Below are positions 1 to 8,390 of a stretch of DNA of 64,000 nucleotides, piece by piece (the stretch's first letter is position 1; the number at the start of each line of letters is the position of its first letter). The DNA comes from Planctomycetota bacterium (GTDB taxonomy: Bacteria > Planctomycetota > Planctomycetia > Gemmatales > Gemmataceae): contig JAIOPV010000169.1 of assembly GCA_021413735.1 (NCBI GenBank), positions 12,365 to 76,364 on the forward strand, given 5' to 3'. The position numbers and the translations under genes are program-made. The notes beneath the pieces are model-generated. The model was not told the DNA's origin. It searched no databases and saw only the letters and a list, made by a program, of their open reading frames with translations.

Positions 1-1
1 C

Positions 2-184
2 AACTGGTTGTCACTCGCACCCGAGGGGTATGTGATGTGAGCCGAGGCGACTCTGACGAAAGCCATGTGGAAGGTCGCAGGCAAACCCGTGATCGATGCG
101 AAGCTGCTGGCCCCGTTGCTGGACGCTACCCAAGTGGGGAAGGCCGCTCAGGGGCAGAAGTTGACGGAGCCTGTGTGGAAGTGA
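2..184 (+). pseudogene. 3' end of an unidentified protein gene, interrupted by an in-frame TGA
   Basis: The reading frame ending at TGA 182-184 gives a plausible protein tail (…TKAMWKVAGKPVIDAKLL…). Just upstream in the same frame is NWLSLAPEGYVM, with a TGA at 38-40 between the two. From memory, this resembles the C-terminal ends of large planctomycete WD40 or cytochrome-domain proteins, which would make the TGA fall inside a conserved stretch. The gene may be decayed, the base may be a sequencing error, or the true stop may be at 38-40. The window edge hides the rest, so the family is not identified with confidence. Confidence 0.4.
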
Positions 185-195
185 ACCCACCATCT

Positions 196-252
196 CGTTT
201 AGCGGTTGCCCCTGCGGGGCAACCGTCGCCGCGTTGCGGCGACCGCTAAACG
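196..252. repeat. Compound palindrome, TTTAGCGGT family copy 1
   Basis: Outer arms CGTTTAGCGGT and ACCGCTAAACG (196-206 and 242-252) enclose two smaller palindromes: one built on GGTTGCCCC / GGGGCAACC and one on GTCGCCGC / GCGGCGAC. It lies between a plus-strand gene end and a minus-strand gene end, where it could act as a bidirectional terminator. Related elements occur at 10211-10278 and 14264-14296. Confidence 0.75.
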
Positions 253-267
253 GGACTACCCTTTGCG

Positions 268-1395
268 TCAATACATCGGAATCTCGACCCGTTCGCCGCC
301 CTTCATGGCGCTCTCGTGAGCGCAAATCCCAACCAGCGTCCAGTTCGCACTCGTCGGGGCGTCCGGGAACGCGGGCTGCTTGCCCAATACCGCCATCAGG
401 AAATTGTGCGTCAGGTGCGGGTGACTGCCGCCGTGCCCGGCCCCTTGCAGGAAGCTCAGGTGCGTCGCGTCGTGAATCGCCCCCGTGAACTTGCGGATGC
501 CTTCTGGGAGCCGACCCGCGAAATCAGGCACCTTCACCCGTCGCGGGATCTGCGCTTCGGGCAACCCCCGCATGTGCAGCACAGGCTCCTCGCCTTCGAC
601 TTGCTGCCACTCGAAGCTCACGTTGCTCGCCGTCACGTCGAAACTCTCGCGATACTGCCGGGCTGTGTCGAACAAGCTGCGAGTCACCTCCGCGACCACA
701 TCGGAACCCTTGATCTTGAACGTCGCCGTTTCGATCGCGAACGAACTGTTGTACTTCGCAATCATCTCCTCGCGAATGCGGCCCGAGCCGTGACACACCA
801 CGCTCTCAGCGAGTGCGTTCTTGCCGTTCGCTGGGTCAGATAACACCGCAAGGCACGGGCTGACGCAGTGCGTCGCGTACCACATCGGCGGCAAGCCCGG
901 CCAGTAACCGGGCCAGCCGTCCATGTCCTGCTGATGACTGCCGCGAAGGAACTGGATTCGCCCCAACACGCCGCGGTCGTACAGGTCCTTCGCGAACAGG
1001 TACTCCCGGCTGTACACGACCGTTTCCATCATCATGTACGTCTTGCCGACCTTACGCTGAAGCTCAACGATCTCCTTGATTTCGTCCTTGGTCGTGGCCA
1101 TCGGCACCGTGCAGGCAACGTGTTTGCCCGCCTTCAGTGCCTTGATGGTCTGCGCCGCGTGATCGGGAATGGGACTGTTGATGTGGACCGCGTCGACGTT
1201 CGGGTCTTTGAGGAGTTCGTCGTAGCTGGTGTACGCGACGGGAATGGAGAACTGCTTCGCACAGCGGTCGAGTTCGGTCTTGTCGCGTCGGCAGATGGCG
1301 TACATCTCGGCGTTGGGGTGCGCCTGATAGATGGGGATGAACTCGGCCCCGAATCCGAGGCCGACAATAGCGACGCGAACTTTGCGATCCGACAT
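268..1395 (-). CDS. Gfo/Idh/MocA family oxidoreductase
   Basis: Predicted NAD(P)-dependent sugar or polyol dehydrogenase-like protein of 375 residues, a usual length for the family. The N-terminal Rossmann fold is visible as VAIVGLGFGAEF (residues 8-19), followed by the typical second half ending in CAHESAMKGGERVEIP. The family's EKP motif, which should follow KHVAC near residue 94, reads TVP here, so the usual lysine is absent; the substrate and even catalysis are therefore uncertain. The start is supported by GGAG about 7 bases upstream. There is no signal peptide, so a cytoplasmic protein is expected. It is transcribed away from the ccsBA gene's 3' end across a hairpin. Confidence 0.85.
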   Translation of the reverse strand: MSDRKVRVAIVGLGFGAEFIPIYQAHPNAEMYAICRRDKTELDRCAKQFSIPVAYTSYDELLKDPNVDAVHINSPIPDHAAQTIKALKAGKHVACTVPMATTKDEIKEIVELQRKVGKTYMMMETVVYSREYLFAKDLYDRGVLGRIQFLRGSHQQDMDGWPGYWPGLPPMWYATHCVSPCLAVLSDPANGKNALAESVVCHGSGRIREEMIAKYNSSFAIETATFKIKGSDVVAEVTRSLFDTARQYRESFDVTASNVSFEWQQVEGEEPVLHMRGLPEAQIPRRVKVPDFAGRLPEGIRKFTGAIHDATHLSFLQGAGHGGSHPHLTHNFLMAVLGKQPAFPDAPTSANWTLVGICAHESAMKGGERVEIPMY

Positions 1396-1449
1396 GGAAG
1401 AGGCTCCGTAACCGCGAGATTGATTGCTCGCAAGATACGGTTGAAGCGT

Positions 1450-1523
1450 GTGAGCGTCGAGACGTCAGTCCGACGGTCGCGGGAAGTGTCCAGCAACCGT
1501 CGGACTGATGTCTCGACGCTCAC
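1450..1523. repeat. 28-bp inverted repeat (hairpin)
   Basis: Arms 1450-1477 and 1496-1523 are complementary with one mismatch and an 18-base loop. The sequence starts GTGAGCGTCGAGAC. It sits between the ccsBA stop and the start of the oxidoreductase gene, both on the minus strand. There is no T-run, so a terminator role is possible but not shown. It is unrelated in sequence to the other hairpins here. Confidence 0.8.
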
Positions 1524-1540
1524 AGAATTCAGAGCGAGGT

Positions 1541-4500
1541 TCAGCGCTTCTTGCCTTGCTTCTTACCCTTGCCGGGGTTCGGGTGATTGCCGTTGGGATG
1601 CGCCCCGTTGGTGCCGTTCGCGGGCGGCGGCTCTGGCAAAGCCGTCACAGGCAACGTCGGTCCCTCAATCGGCACGGACACCGGAACCGCAACCGCCTCG
1701 GATCGCGGTTGAGCCTGATCCGCGAAACTCCGCCAATACCGGAGCGGAATCATTCCGAAGCCGATGAGGAACGTGTGGCCCACCCAGGTAACCATGCATC
1801 CCGTCGCAAGCGTGTTGCTGAAGCCATATGCATGCAGACCAACTCCGAGTTGGTTCGTCCCAAAGTAACTCCACGTCGTAATCATGTTGCCGACCAGCGT
1901 CAGCACGGCGACGCCGCGATCCTTTACCAAACCGCACCACCGGGCGTGCAGGATCAGCGCATTCCAAATGACAATCAGAACGGCCCCGTTCTCCTTCGGA
2001 TCCCAGCCCCAGAACCGTCCCCAACTCTGATCGGCCCAAATACCACCGAGAACCGTTCCGACGAAGCTCAGTAACGTCGCCAGACACAACACCCCGTACA
2101 TGAGTTGACCGAACACACGACCAACGCTGTCGCCACGGGATGTCCCGCCAGCCGCACCCACGCCAACGGTTCGCGTCAGCAACGGCGTGAACAACCCGAT
2201 CAAGATGTACAGAACACCTATGACCCCCGCGACATAAGTCGCAGCATATCCGGCGTTGATCGTGGTAACGTGCGTGGCTAACCAGAAATTGGTATCCAGA
2301 ACCGCCTGCATCATCTCCAGGGTGTCGCCGCTCGCAGCCAGATTGTGCGCGATGATGGCAGTGCCACCACCAACCACAGCCGCCGCCAAGTTTCCCAATC
2401 CGATCGGGGCAATTCGTTCCAGACACAATCCCAAACCGACCGCGGCCCAACCGATGAACACGGCAGTCGAGTACAGGTTCGTGATGAACACGAGCGGTCG
2501 ATCCATCAGGTACATTCGAGCGAACAGAGCGAACCCGTGAACCACGAATGTCGTGACGAGCAGCCAGAACGCGGACTTCTGCAACGCCTGAGCCAACGCG
2601 GGACGAAACGCAATCGCCACCCACCCCCACAGCGCGAGCATACCGGCAAACCCGTACAGGATGATGACCTGATACGCCGGGGCGAATTCATTCAGGAACA
2701 CCTCGAAGTCTGCCTTCGAGCGGTCCGCCGGTTTGACGCTCGACTCCGTGGCCTCGCGGTACGCAGTCAATGCCTTCGTGAGACGTTCCTGGTCGCCCTG
2801 GCCAATCGCGCCGCGAGACTTGTAAGCGAAGATCACATCGGCAAGCTTCATCGCGCTGGGATCGGCACGGATCAGGTCGAACATCCGATCCTCAATCTCG
2901 GCCTGAATCTCATCGACCTGCGCCTTGTCCAATTTCCCCGCGTCTCTCGGGAGTATCCCACGGCTCTGGAACGCCGCGAGAACGGCCTGTTGCTCCGCTT
3001 TGCGTTGGACCTCTCCGAGCGAACGCCACTCCACTCCCTCGGCTGGCGGCAGCGTGAGCGGAACTGCCCGGTTGCACAGTTTCATGAACAACTCAATGCG
3101 TTCGGCCGTCTCCATGACCTGCGCACCGAACACGTCGCGGTCGCCCGACTCGAACAATTGCTCGATTCGAGCACGGTCGATCTTCGCTTCCCCTTGCTGC
3201 TTTTGCGCGTCGTCGCGTGGCCGTGCTTTATCCATCGCGTACTGGAGTTCCGCGAGCTTTGTGTGTTTCGGGTCCGCCTCTTTTCCGAAGATCTCATTGA
3301 ACGAGTACCGATACCCTTCGCGGCGAGTCAGGCCCAGCAGCGATTGCACCTGCTCGTTCTCGATCCGAATGACCTTGTACTCCCACGCAGGACCGCCCGA
3401 CGGCCCCGGCGACGCCATCATGTCTATGATCCATTCGATGGCGGGGTGCATCTTGTTATCGTCGCCGACGAACTCTTCACGGGCGCTGATCTTGCGGAGA
3501 TACACACGAGCCACAGTGTCGAGTGGCTTCACTCGGCCCCCATCAACCACCGGAATCCGCGCAAGCGTCTCCAGATCCGGTTTGCCTGGTTTGGGTATCG
3601 CCATCGCGAGGAGCATCAGCGCACCCAAACCAACAACAGCCACTGGCATAAATCGTTCAAAAATCGTGGGCCGTTCGCCTTGAACCACGGCAGCGGCACG
3701 CGGTCCACGGTAGGCGTTGAGGAGGACATAGACTCCGACTGCCGGAATCACTGCGGTCGCGATGAAGAAAGGTGCCAGCGATCCCAGGATGCTTCCGCCA
3801 CCCACCGGGCCGAGAAGTCCATCCAACCAATTCGCCACCAGCCCGAAGCGAACCAGACACGCCATCACAGCGAAAATCGCCACCCACAAACCCAGAATCT
3901 CGACCGCGGAGGCTGGCTCGGTTCTGTTCTTCTGCCGACGGAGGTACTGCACCAACCCGAGAATGAAGTGGAACAGCAATCCCGTTCCAACCATCACGCA
4001 CGCGAGGTACGGCAACTGCCAGCCAGGATTGCGAACCACCTGCAACACGGTCGTCTTCTCGGTCGTCTTGTCGAAGTTCGACTGATAAAACGTCTCGCCA
4101 CGATAACGCATCGGGTCGTTCATCGAGACACGAACATCGCGATGTTGTTGGCGTTCGGGGTCGATGAGGGTCAGGTCGCTTGAGTAGTTCTTGGCATTCT
4201 GCGTGCCCGTGTAGCGGTCGAAGCTGAACTTGCGAAGGTACAGGCTGAATGGCTTGTAATATCGCTTGTATCGCAGAGCGAGATCGTAGTCGTGGCCATC
4301 CACCGTGACCGCCTGCTTCTGCTCAGTTTCGCGATCGAACGGGTTGAACGTGAACCACAGCGAGACGAGGTAGGTCCCGATTTTCTGGTCGGTTCCCTTG
4401 CGAAACAGCGTCACGTATGCAGCGGGCAAGTCGATCGTTTGTTCTCCGACGCCGGACACTTCGGGAGCGCTCTCCACAATGAAATCTTGCCCCAGCCCAG

Positions 4501-5269
4501 CCGTGACTGGGTTTTCAGGAACGGCTTTCCCCTCAGCTTTCAGCAGCGCGATTTGCCTCGGTGTCAGCCGTGATGAATTCACCATGTACGAATCAACCTT
4601 CACATCGACCGGCAGATCGGGATGGCTGATCGTCGTGTGGGTTTTCGCGGCCCTCGCGAGCATCGATCCGGGAATCACTGTCGTGCGGCGGGTACCGTCG
4701 GCATCGGGCGTGGTGAACGCGAACTCAACCGCGCGTGCATCCTCCGTGAAGTTGACGGCCTGCCCCTCGGGAATGGTCATACGCTGTTCGATCTGGCATT
4801 CGCGTGTGATCGCCTCGCCAACGAATAACAGCAGCAATCCGGAGTGCGCAACAATGATGCCGGTCCGTTTCCAGGTGAACTTGAACCGCAGCGCGTGCGC
4901 CGCCAGCAGGTTCACGAACATCAACCCGCCGATGAGCTTCCCGCCTGGGAACGGAATGTGAACCCAACTGGGAGCGACCGCTTGCTTATCCGGAACAAGG
5001 AAAGCGAAGAATATCTTCAAGAACTCCAGCGTCGGCTGGAGATCAATCATCACAATCCACGACCAGAAGTACTTATCGACGACGGTCCACATGCCGGCGG
5101 TCTTCTGGGCGAGCGTGCCGAAGAAAACCAGCCCGACTCCGAGCGCAAGAAGAACGACCGTGAGTTGCAGCGATGCCAACGGCTTCAGCACGCTTTTGAG
5201 GAGCACGCCAATCGGGTTCGGGCCCGTGGGTCGGAACGGATCGTGTGGATCGGGTTGTGAGAGGGACAT
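1541..5269 (-). CDS. ccsBA: Fused ResB/CcsA-type cytochrome c biogenesis protein (system II)
   Basis: System II haem delivery and ligation protein, in which the ResB (CcsB) and CcsA halves are one polypeptide of 1242 residues. The N-terminal half has membrane segments near residues 30-55 and 110-150, a long extracytoplasmic ResB loop and another membrane segment near 425. A soluble stretch begins IPVVDGGRVKPLDT, as in other long CcsBA fusions. The C-terminal third is polytopic and carries the tryptophan-rich haem motif WADQSWGRFWGWDPKE near residue 1085, diagnostic of CcsA/CcmC/CcmF proteins. The tail is Pro/Asn/Gly/Lys rich. AAGGA lies about 8 bases before the ATG. Its partners would be c-type cytochromes such as the one at 52235-52723. 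Confidence 0.93.
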   Translation of the reverse strand: MSLSQPDPHDPFRPTGPNPIGVLLKSVLKPLASLQLTVVLLALGVGLVFFGTLAQKTAGMWTVVDKYFWSWIVMIDLQPTLEFLKIFFAFLVPDKQAVAPSWVHIPFPGGKLIGGLMFVNLLAAHALRFKFTWKRTGIIVAHSGLLLLFVGEAITRECQIEQRMTIPEGQAVNFTEDARAVEFAFTTPDADGTRRTTVIPGSMLARAAKTHTTISHPDLPVDVKVDSYMVNSSRLTPRQIALLKAEGKAVPENPVTAGLGQDFIVESAPEVSGVGEQTIDLPAAYVTLFRKGTDQKIGTYLVSLWFTFNPFDRETEQKQAVTVDGHDYDLALRYKRYYKPFSLYLRKFSFDRYTGTQNAKNYSSDLTLIDPERQQHRDVRVSMNDPMRYRGETFYQSNFDKTTEKTTVLQVVRNPGWQLPYLACVMVGTGLLFHFILGLVQYLRRQKNRTEPASAVEILGLWVAIFAVMACLVRFGLVANWLDGLLGPVGGGSILGSLAPFFIATAVIPAVGVYVLLNAYRGPRAAAVVQGERPTIFERFMPVAVVGLGALMLLAMAIPKPGKPDLETLARIPVVDGGRVKPLDTVARVYLRKISAREEFVGDDNKMHPAIEWIIDMMASPGPSGGPAWEYKVIRIENEQVQSLLGLTRREGYRYSFNEIFGKEADPKHTKLAELQYAMDKARPRDDAQKQQGEAKIDRARIEQLFESGDRDVFGAQVMETAERIELFMKLCNRAVPLTLPPAEGVEWRSLGEVQRKAEQQAVLAAFQSRGILPRDAGKLDKAQVDEIQAEIEDRMFDLIRADPSAMKLADVIFAYKSRGAIGQGDQERLTKALTAYREATESSVKPADRSKADFEVFLNEFAPAYQVIILYGFAGMLALWGWVAIAFRPALAQALQKSAFWLLVTTFVVHGFALFARMYLMDRPLVFITNLYSTAVFIGWAAVGLGLCLERIAPIGLGNLAAAVVGGGTAIIAHNLAASGDTLEMMQAVLDTNFWLATHVTTINAGYAATYVAGVIGVLYILIGLFTPLLTRTVGVGAAGGTSRGDSVGRVFGQLMYGVLCLATLLSFVGTVLGGIWADQSWGRFWGWDPKENGAVLIVIWNALILHARWCGLVKDRGVAVLTLVGNMITTWSYFGTNQLGVGLHAYGFSNTLATGCMVTWVGHTFLIGFGMIPLRYWRSFADQAQPRSEAVAVPVSVPIEGPTLPVTALPEPPPANGTNGAHPNGNHPNPGKGKKQGKKR

Positions 5270-5334
5270 TCGACTGATCCTTATGAACCGGGCCGTTCGA
5301 CCCGGAGAGTTTTTGACACCGTCTCACGAAACTG

Positions 5335-5982
5335 TTACTTGCCCATGAATGGCGGCATCATGCCGCCCTTTCCGCCCGGACCGCGAAGATCGACTCGGTG
5401 AGCTTTGGTTGCGCCGAGTTGCACTTCCTTCGTCGAACTCGGCAAATCGGCCTCGGTCACTTCCGGAAGTCCGGCGTCGCCCTTCCGCCAGCGGTTGACG
5501 TTCTGCAACAGACCGCCACTGAACGGCTCGGAGATGTAGAGGTCTGGCACGCTGCCGTCGACTTTCTGGAGAGTCACGATTCGCATTGCGCGAGCCGGCG
5601 CTTCCTTCCAGCCAGCGGGAACTGTCCAACTGATCGGTTTCCCGCCCTCGCCCGGCACACGAATCGAGTTCAGGAATGCGTCGAAGTCCTTCTCACTCGC
5701 GTCGATCTTCTCAATTGGGCCGACGAACTTGACGAAGAAGCTGGTTTCCCCGCCCGTGGGGATGATCGCTCCCAGAAGCCGAACTTTCGCGGCACCGGGA
5801 TCGCCGCCGTTGCCAGCGTCGCCTGGACCTTTCTTGTCGTCCGGCTTTGCTTTGTCGTCGGGGTTGGCGACCTTATAGGTTTTGATGCCATCGTCGGCGT
5901 TGCCGCAACCCACGATGAATAGGCACGGGAGAACGAGAACCAACCAACCGCGACGGCTGGGACGGTGGATCAGAGAAAGCAT
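5335..5982 (-). CDS. Predicted lipoprotein of unknown function
   Basis: A protein of 215 residues. The start at 5982 was preferred over an upstream ATG at 6039 because it gives a clean lipoprotein signal: MLSLIHRPSRRGW, a hydrophobic stretch, then VGC as lipobox. After the cysteine comes an Asp/Lys/Pro/Gly linker (DDKAKPDDKKGPG) and a globular region of about 150 residues containing TSFFVKFVGP and WTVPAGWKE. The C-terminus is Gly/Met rich. I do not recognise the family. It lies 65 bases upstream of ccsBA on the same strand and is probably co-transcribed with it, so an envelope role linked to cytochrome maturation is possible but only inferred. Confidence 0.75.
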   Translation of the reverse strand: MLSLIHRPSRRGWLVLVLPCLFIVGCGNADDGIKTYKVANPDDKAKPDDKKGPGDAGNGGDPGAAKVRLLGAIIPTGGETSFFVKFVGPIEKIDASEKDFDAFLNSIRVPGEGGKPISWTVPAGWKEAPARAMRIVTLQKVDGSVPDLYISEPFSGGLLQNVNRWRKGDAGLPEVTEADLPSSTKEVQLGATKAHRVDLRGPGGKGGMMPPFMGK

Positions 5983-6181
5983 GTTGACGTCTCGGAAGGG
6001 GAGACACGGACCAGAGGCGAATCGGGGTGGGAGAAACATCCCCTATTCTTTCTATCGCGCGGCTGCGCGTCAAGCTGTAGAAGTGAGTTGTGAAAGTGAT
6101 TCCGGTCTTCGCCCCTTGCGGCAGAGCGATTTTGGTCAAGCGGAGCCGGCTGACGCCACCCCGCTCGCCAAGATTCACTCG

Positions 6182-7171
6182 CTACTTCTTTTCTTCCTTC
6201 TTGCGGAAATCTTCCTCGGCCTGAATGAAGATCGTCGGATGCAACACCACCACCCAAACCTTGTCCTTCGGGGCATACGCCAAGCGGAACGCCGTTCGGC
6301 TACCGTCGGCCACGACCGTCGAGCCTGTCGAACCGAGGTCTTCCGTTTCCAGCGATGTCAGCACGAATTTCTGGCCTTTGACCACCTCGCCAAAATCCTG
6401 TTTCTTGATGCCGATCACCGCCGTGGATTGTTCGGTCAACTTCAGTCGAACGAACCGCCGATCAGCCGACACCACTGGCAACCCGACGAGCTTGAATCCG
6501 TCCTTCACGAACATCGGTGGTGCGGTCGGTTTCTTGTTCACCTCCGTGTTGTTGAACGTCTGCACCGACAGCCGAGCCGAGAATGTGGACTCCACGCCGT
6601 TGCTAAATCGGGCGGATGACGTCTGCACCACCTTGCCTGTTTGAAGAATCGCATGGGCTGCGGCGTAAGCCTTCTTCTCCTCGCGGGTCAATTCACGCTC
6701 ATCCATTTCTGTTTCGCGTGCGAGAACCACCGGCGACCCTACCTTGCCTTTCCCTGAGTTCGGCAACGCTTTCTGCCATTTCTCGAATGTCGCGGGGTCG
6801 AGCTCAATCACGTCGGCCTTGATGTCAATGGCCAGATCCGTGAGACGCATCATCGCTTCAATCAGGTCGGCAATCTCTTGCTGCACCTTCGCAGTTGCTC
6901 GCACTTCGAGCTTGCCAGCATCTCGCTCGATGAGCTGCGGCCCTTCCGTGCCTGGCTTCAACTCGCCGACCTCAATCACCTCGAAGATCGCCTTGAAGAC
7001 AGCGTCGATTTCCGCGAAGCCGTTGACTTTCCCACGTTCGCCGAGGAGCGGCTTCAGGTCGTACACCTTCGTGACAAGCGTTTTGTCGTCGGCTTTCTTG
7101 GGGGCTGCTTGTGCAATTGCCGAACCGACGACCGCGAAAATCGCCACTGCCGCGAGCAGATTTCGGAGCAT
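6182..7171 (-). CDS. Secreted protein, possibly secretin-N/beta-domain-like
   Basis: A 329-residue protein. The start at 7171 gives a normal signal peptide (MLRNLLAAVAIFAVVGSAIAQA); the upstream ATG at 7231 would bury it. The mature N-terminus has VYDLKPLL, followed by LEVRATAKVQQEIADLIEAM, which resembles secretin N-domains. A later stretch (GFKLVGLPVVSADRRFVRLK) recalls the start of a secretin beta-domain. The pore-forming C-terminal core and any signature seen in true secretins are absent. The C-terminus is charged (EEDFRKKEEKK). It is divergent from the nuo operon and shares its upstream region. The secretin resemblance is inference; function unknown. Confidence 0.7.
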   Translation of the reverse strand: MLRNLLAAVAIFAVVGSAIAQAAPKKADDKTLVTKVYDLKPLLGERGKVNGFAEIDAVFKAIFEVIEVGELKPGTEGPQLIERDAGKLEVRATAKVQQEIADLIEAMMRLTDLAIDIKADVIELDPATFEKWQKALPNSGKGKVGSPVVLARETEMDERELTREEKKAYAAAHAILQTGKVVQTSSARFSNGVESTFSARLSVQTFNNTEVNKKPTAPPMFVKDGFKLVGLPVVSADRRFVRLKLTEQSTAVIGIKKQDFGEVVKGQKFVLTSLETEDLGSTGSTVVADGSRTAFRLAYAPKDKVWVVVLHPTIFIQAEEDFRKKEEKK

Positions 7172-7265
7172 GGCCGAGTCCTTGTGAGTCCGAGCATCAG
7201 GGTCCCGAATGCCAAACACCGGAGCGAGCATCCCGTTTGCGATCTTCGCTTATCCCGGCATTTCC

Positions 7266-7293
7266 TTGACGGCACAAGACCCTTTCGTAGTAT
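7266..7293 (+). promoter_or_regulatory. Sigma-70-like promoter of the nuo operon
   Basis: TTGACG at 7266-7271 and TAGTAT at 7288-7293 are separated by 16 bases, about 45 bases before the nuoA ATG. This is the best promoter match seen in the window. Transcription would start near 7300, inside the palindrome at 7295-7314. Confidence 0.5.
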
Positions 7294-7294
7294 G

Positions 7295-7314
7295 CTTGTG
7301 AAAGAATTCACAAG
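7295..7314. promoter_or_regulatory. CRP/FNR-type operator palindrome at the nuo promoter
   Basis: CTTGTGAAAGAATTCACAAG is a perfect 8+4+8 inverted repeat and contains TGTGA-N6-TCACA, the classic CRP half-site arrangement. It starts two bases after the -10 hexamer, so a bound regulator would block initiation. A Shine-Dalgarno-like GGGAGG lies between it and the nuoA start. Confidence 0.5.
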
Positions 7315-7337
7315 GAATCCGCGGGAGGGCAGCACCG

Positions 7338-7778
7338 ATGACCGTTCCCCCGGTGCGAACGCCAGCCGGACTTGAGCCAGCGTTCAGCCTGGAAGGCTAC
7401 TATCCAGCGTTGATTTTCGCTGTCGTCGTGGTTCTTTTCGCAATCGGCACCGTGGCCGCCACGCACCTGTTCCCGTTCAAGCCACGCAAACGCACCAAAG
7501 TCAAGCAGATGGTCTACGAGTCGGGCATGGACCCGGTCGGCTCGGCTCGCATGCAATTTGACATCAAGTTCTATCTGATCGCGATTCTATTTCTGGTCTT
7601 CGACGTGGAACTTTTGTTCCTCTACCCGTGGGCAGTGATCGCTTACGGCGAAGGCGGCGACCAACTCTGGCGCACCGTGTTCGGACGAGTCGCGTTCCTC
7701 GAAATCCTCGTGTTCATGGCGACGTTCGTGATCGCCTACATTTACTCGTGGAAGAGGGGGGTGTTCCAGTGGCGCTAA
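7338..7778 (+). CDS. nuoA: NADH-quinone oxidoreductase subunit A
   Basis: Small membrane-arm subunit of complex I, 146 residues with three predicted membrane helices. It carries the family core [24 protein letters not shown] (split here by recognition of YESGMDPVG and [18 protein letters not shown]), which includes conserved acidic residues at the interface with the Q-module. The N-terminus is slightly longer than in E. coli. It opens the operon and overlaps nuoB by 10 bases, which points to translational coupling. The start ATG follows CGGGAGGGCA by a normal distance. Confidence 0.96.
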   Translation: MTVPPVRTPAGLEPAFSLEGYYPALIFAVVVVLFAIGTVAATHLFPFKPRKRTKVKQMVYESGMDPVGSARMQFDIKFYLIAILFLVFDVELLFLYPWAVIAYGEGGDQLWRTVFGRVAFLEILVFMATFVIAYIYSWKRGVFQWR

Positions 7779-8368
7779 CCGGCCTGCTGCCCGACTTCCT
7801 GGTCACGAAGATGGACGCGCTTGCGAGCATGCTTCGCAAGCACAGCCTGTGGCCGATGCCATTCGCGACCGCGTGCTGCGGCATCGAACTGATGGCGACT
7901 GCGAGCAGTCGCTACGACATCGCACGCTTCGGTTCGGAGGCAATGCGGTTCTCGCCGCGTCAGTGCGACTTGATGATCGTGGCGGGCCGCGTGGCGATGA
8001 AGATGGTGCCGGTGATGCAGCGAATCTGGCTGCAAATGCCAGAACCGAAGTGGTGTATCAGTATGGGAGCGTGTGCTTCCAGCGGCGGCGTGTTCGACAC
8101 CTACGCCGTGGTGCAAGGCATCGACCGCTTCATTCCGGTGGACGTGTATGTGCCCGGGTGCCCGCCGCGACCTGAACAGTTGATTCGCGCTGTGCTCGAC
8201 ATTCAGGAAAAGGTGCAGCGCACAGGAACCATCGACGCACGCGAATTCGCAGCACGCGATACCTACGCGGGGCCGACATCGCTGGCACGGGAACTCGGGC
8301 CGGATCAAACGATCGTCGCGCCTGGCGATTACAACACGGCAACACGCTTTCGTCGGCCGTTGAACTGA
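7769..8368 (+). CDS. nuoB: NADH-quinone oxidoreductase subunit B
   Basis: Q-module subunit that holds the terminal N2 [4Fe-4S] cluster. The chosen GTG start at 7769 overlaps the end of nuoA and is preceded by a strong purine run (GAGGGGGG), giving 199 residues; longer readings upstream have an Arg-rich tail from the nuoA frame and are rejected. Cluster ligands are visible as the tandem cysteines in [10 protein letters not shown], the cysteine in GACASSGG and that in VPGCPPRPE. The C-terminal tail after residue 160 is longer than the minimal family core. Confidence 0.95.
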   Translation: MALTGLLPDFLVTKMDALASMLRKHSLWPMPFATACCGIELMATASSRYDIARFGSEAMRFSPRQCDLMIVAGRVAMKMVPVMQRIWLQMPEPKWCISMGACASSGGVFDTYAVVQGIDRFIPVDVYVPGCPPRPEQLIRAVLDIQEKVQRTGTIDAREFAARDTYAGPTSLARELGPDQTIVAPGDYNTATRFRRPLN

Positions 8369-8390
8369 ATTGGCGAGCCGGGAGATTTCG

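Noticed and set aside
2345-4183. Plus-strand frame opposite ccsBA
   Set aside because: The minus strand has the CcsA WGWDPKE motif; the plus frame is His/Arg-rich shadow.
5287-5318. Hairpin followed by a T-run on the plus strand, as a terminator
   Set aside because: Both neighbouring genes are on the minus strand, so a plus-strand terminator there has no upstream gene; the structure may be chance.
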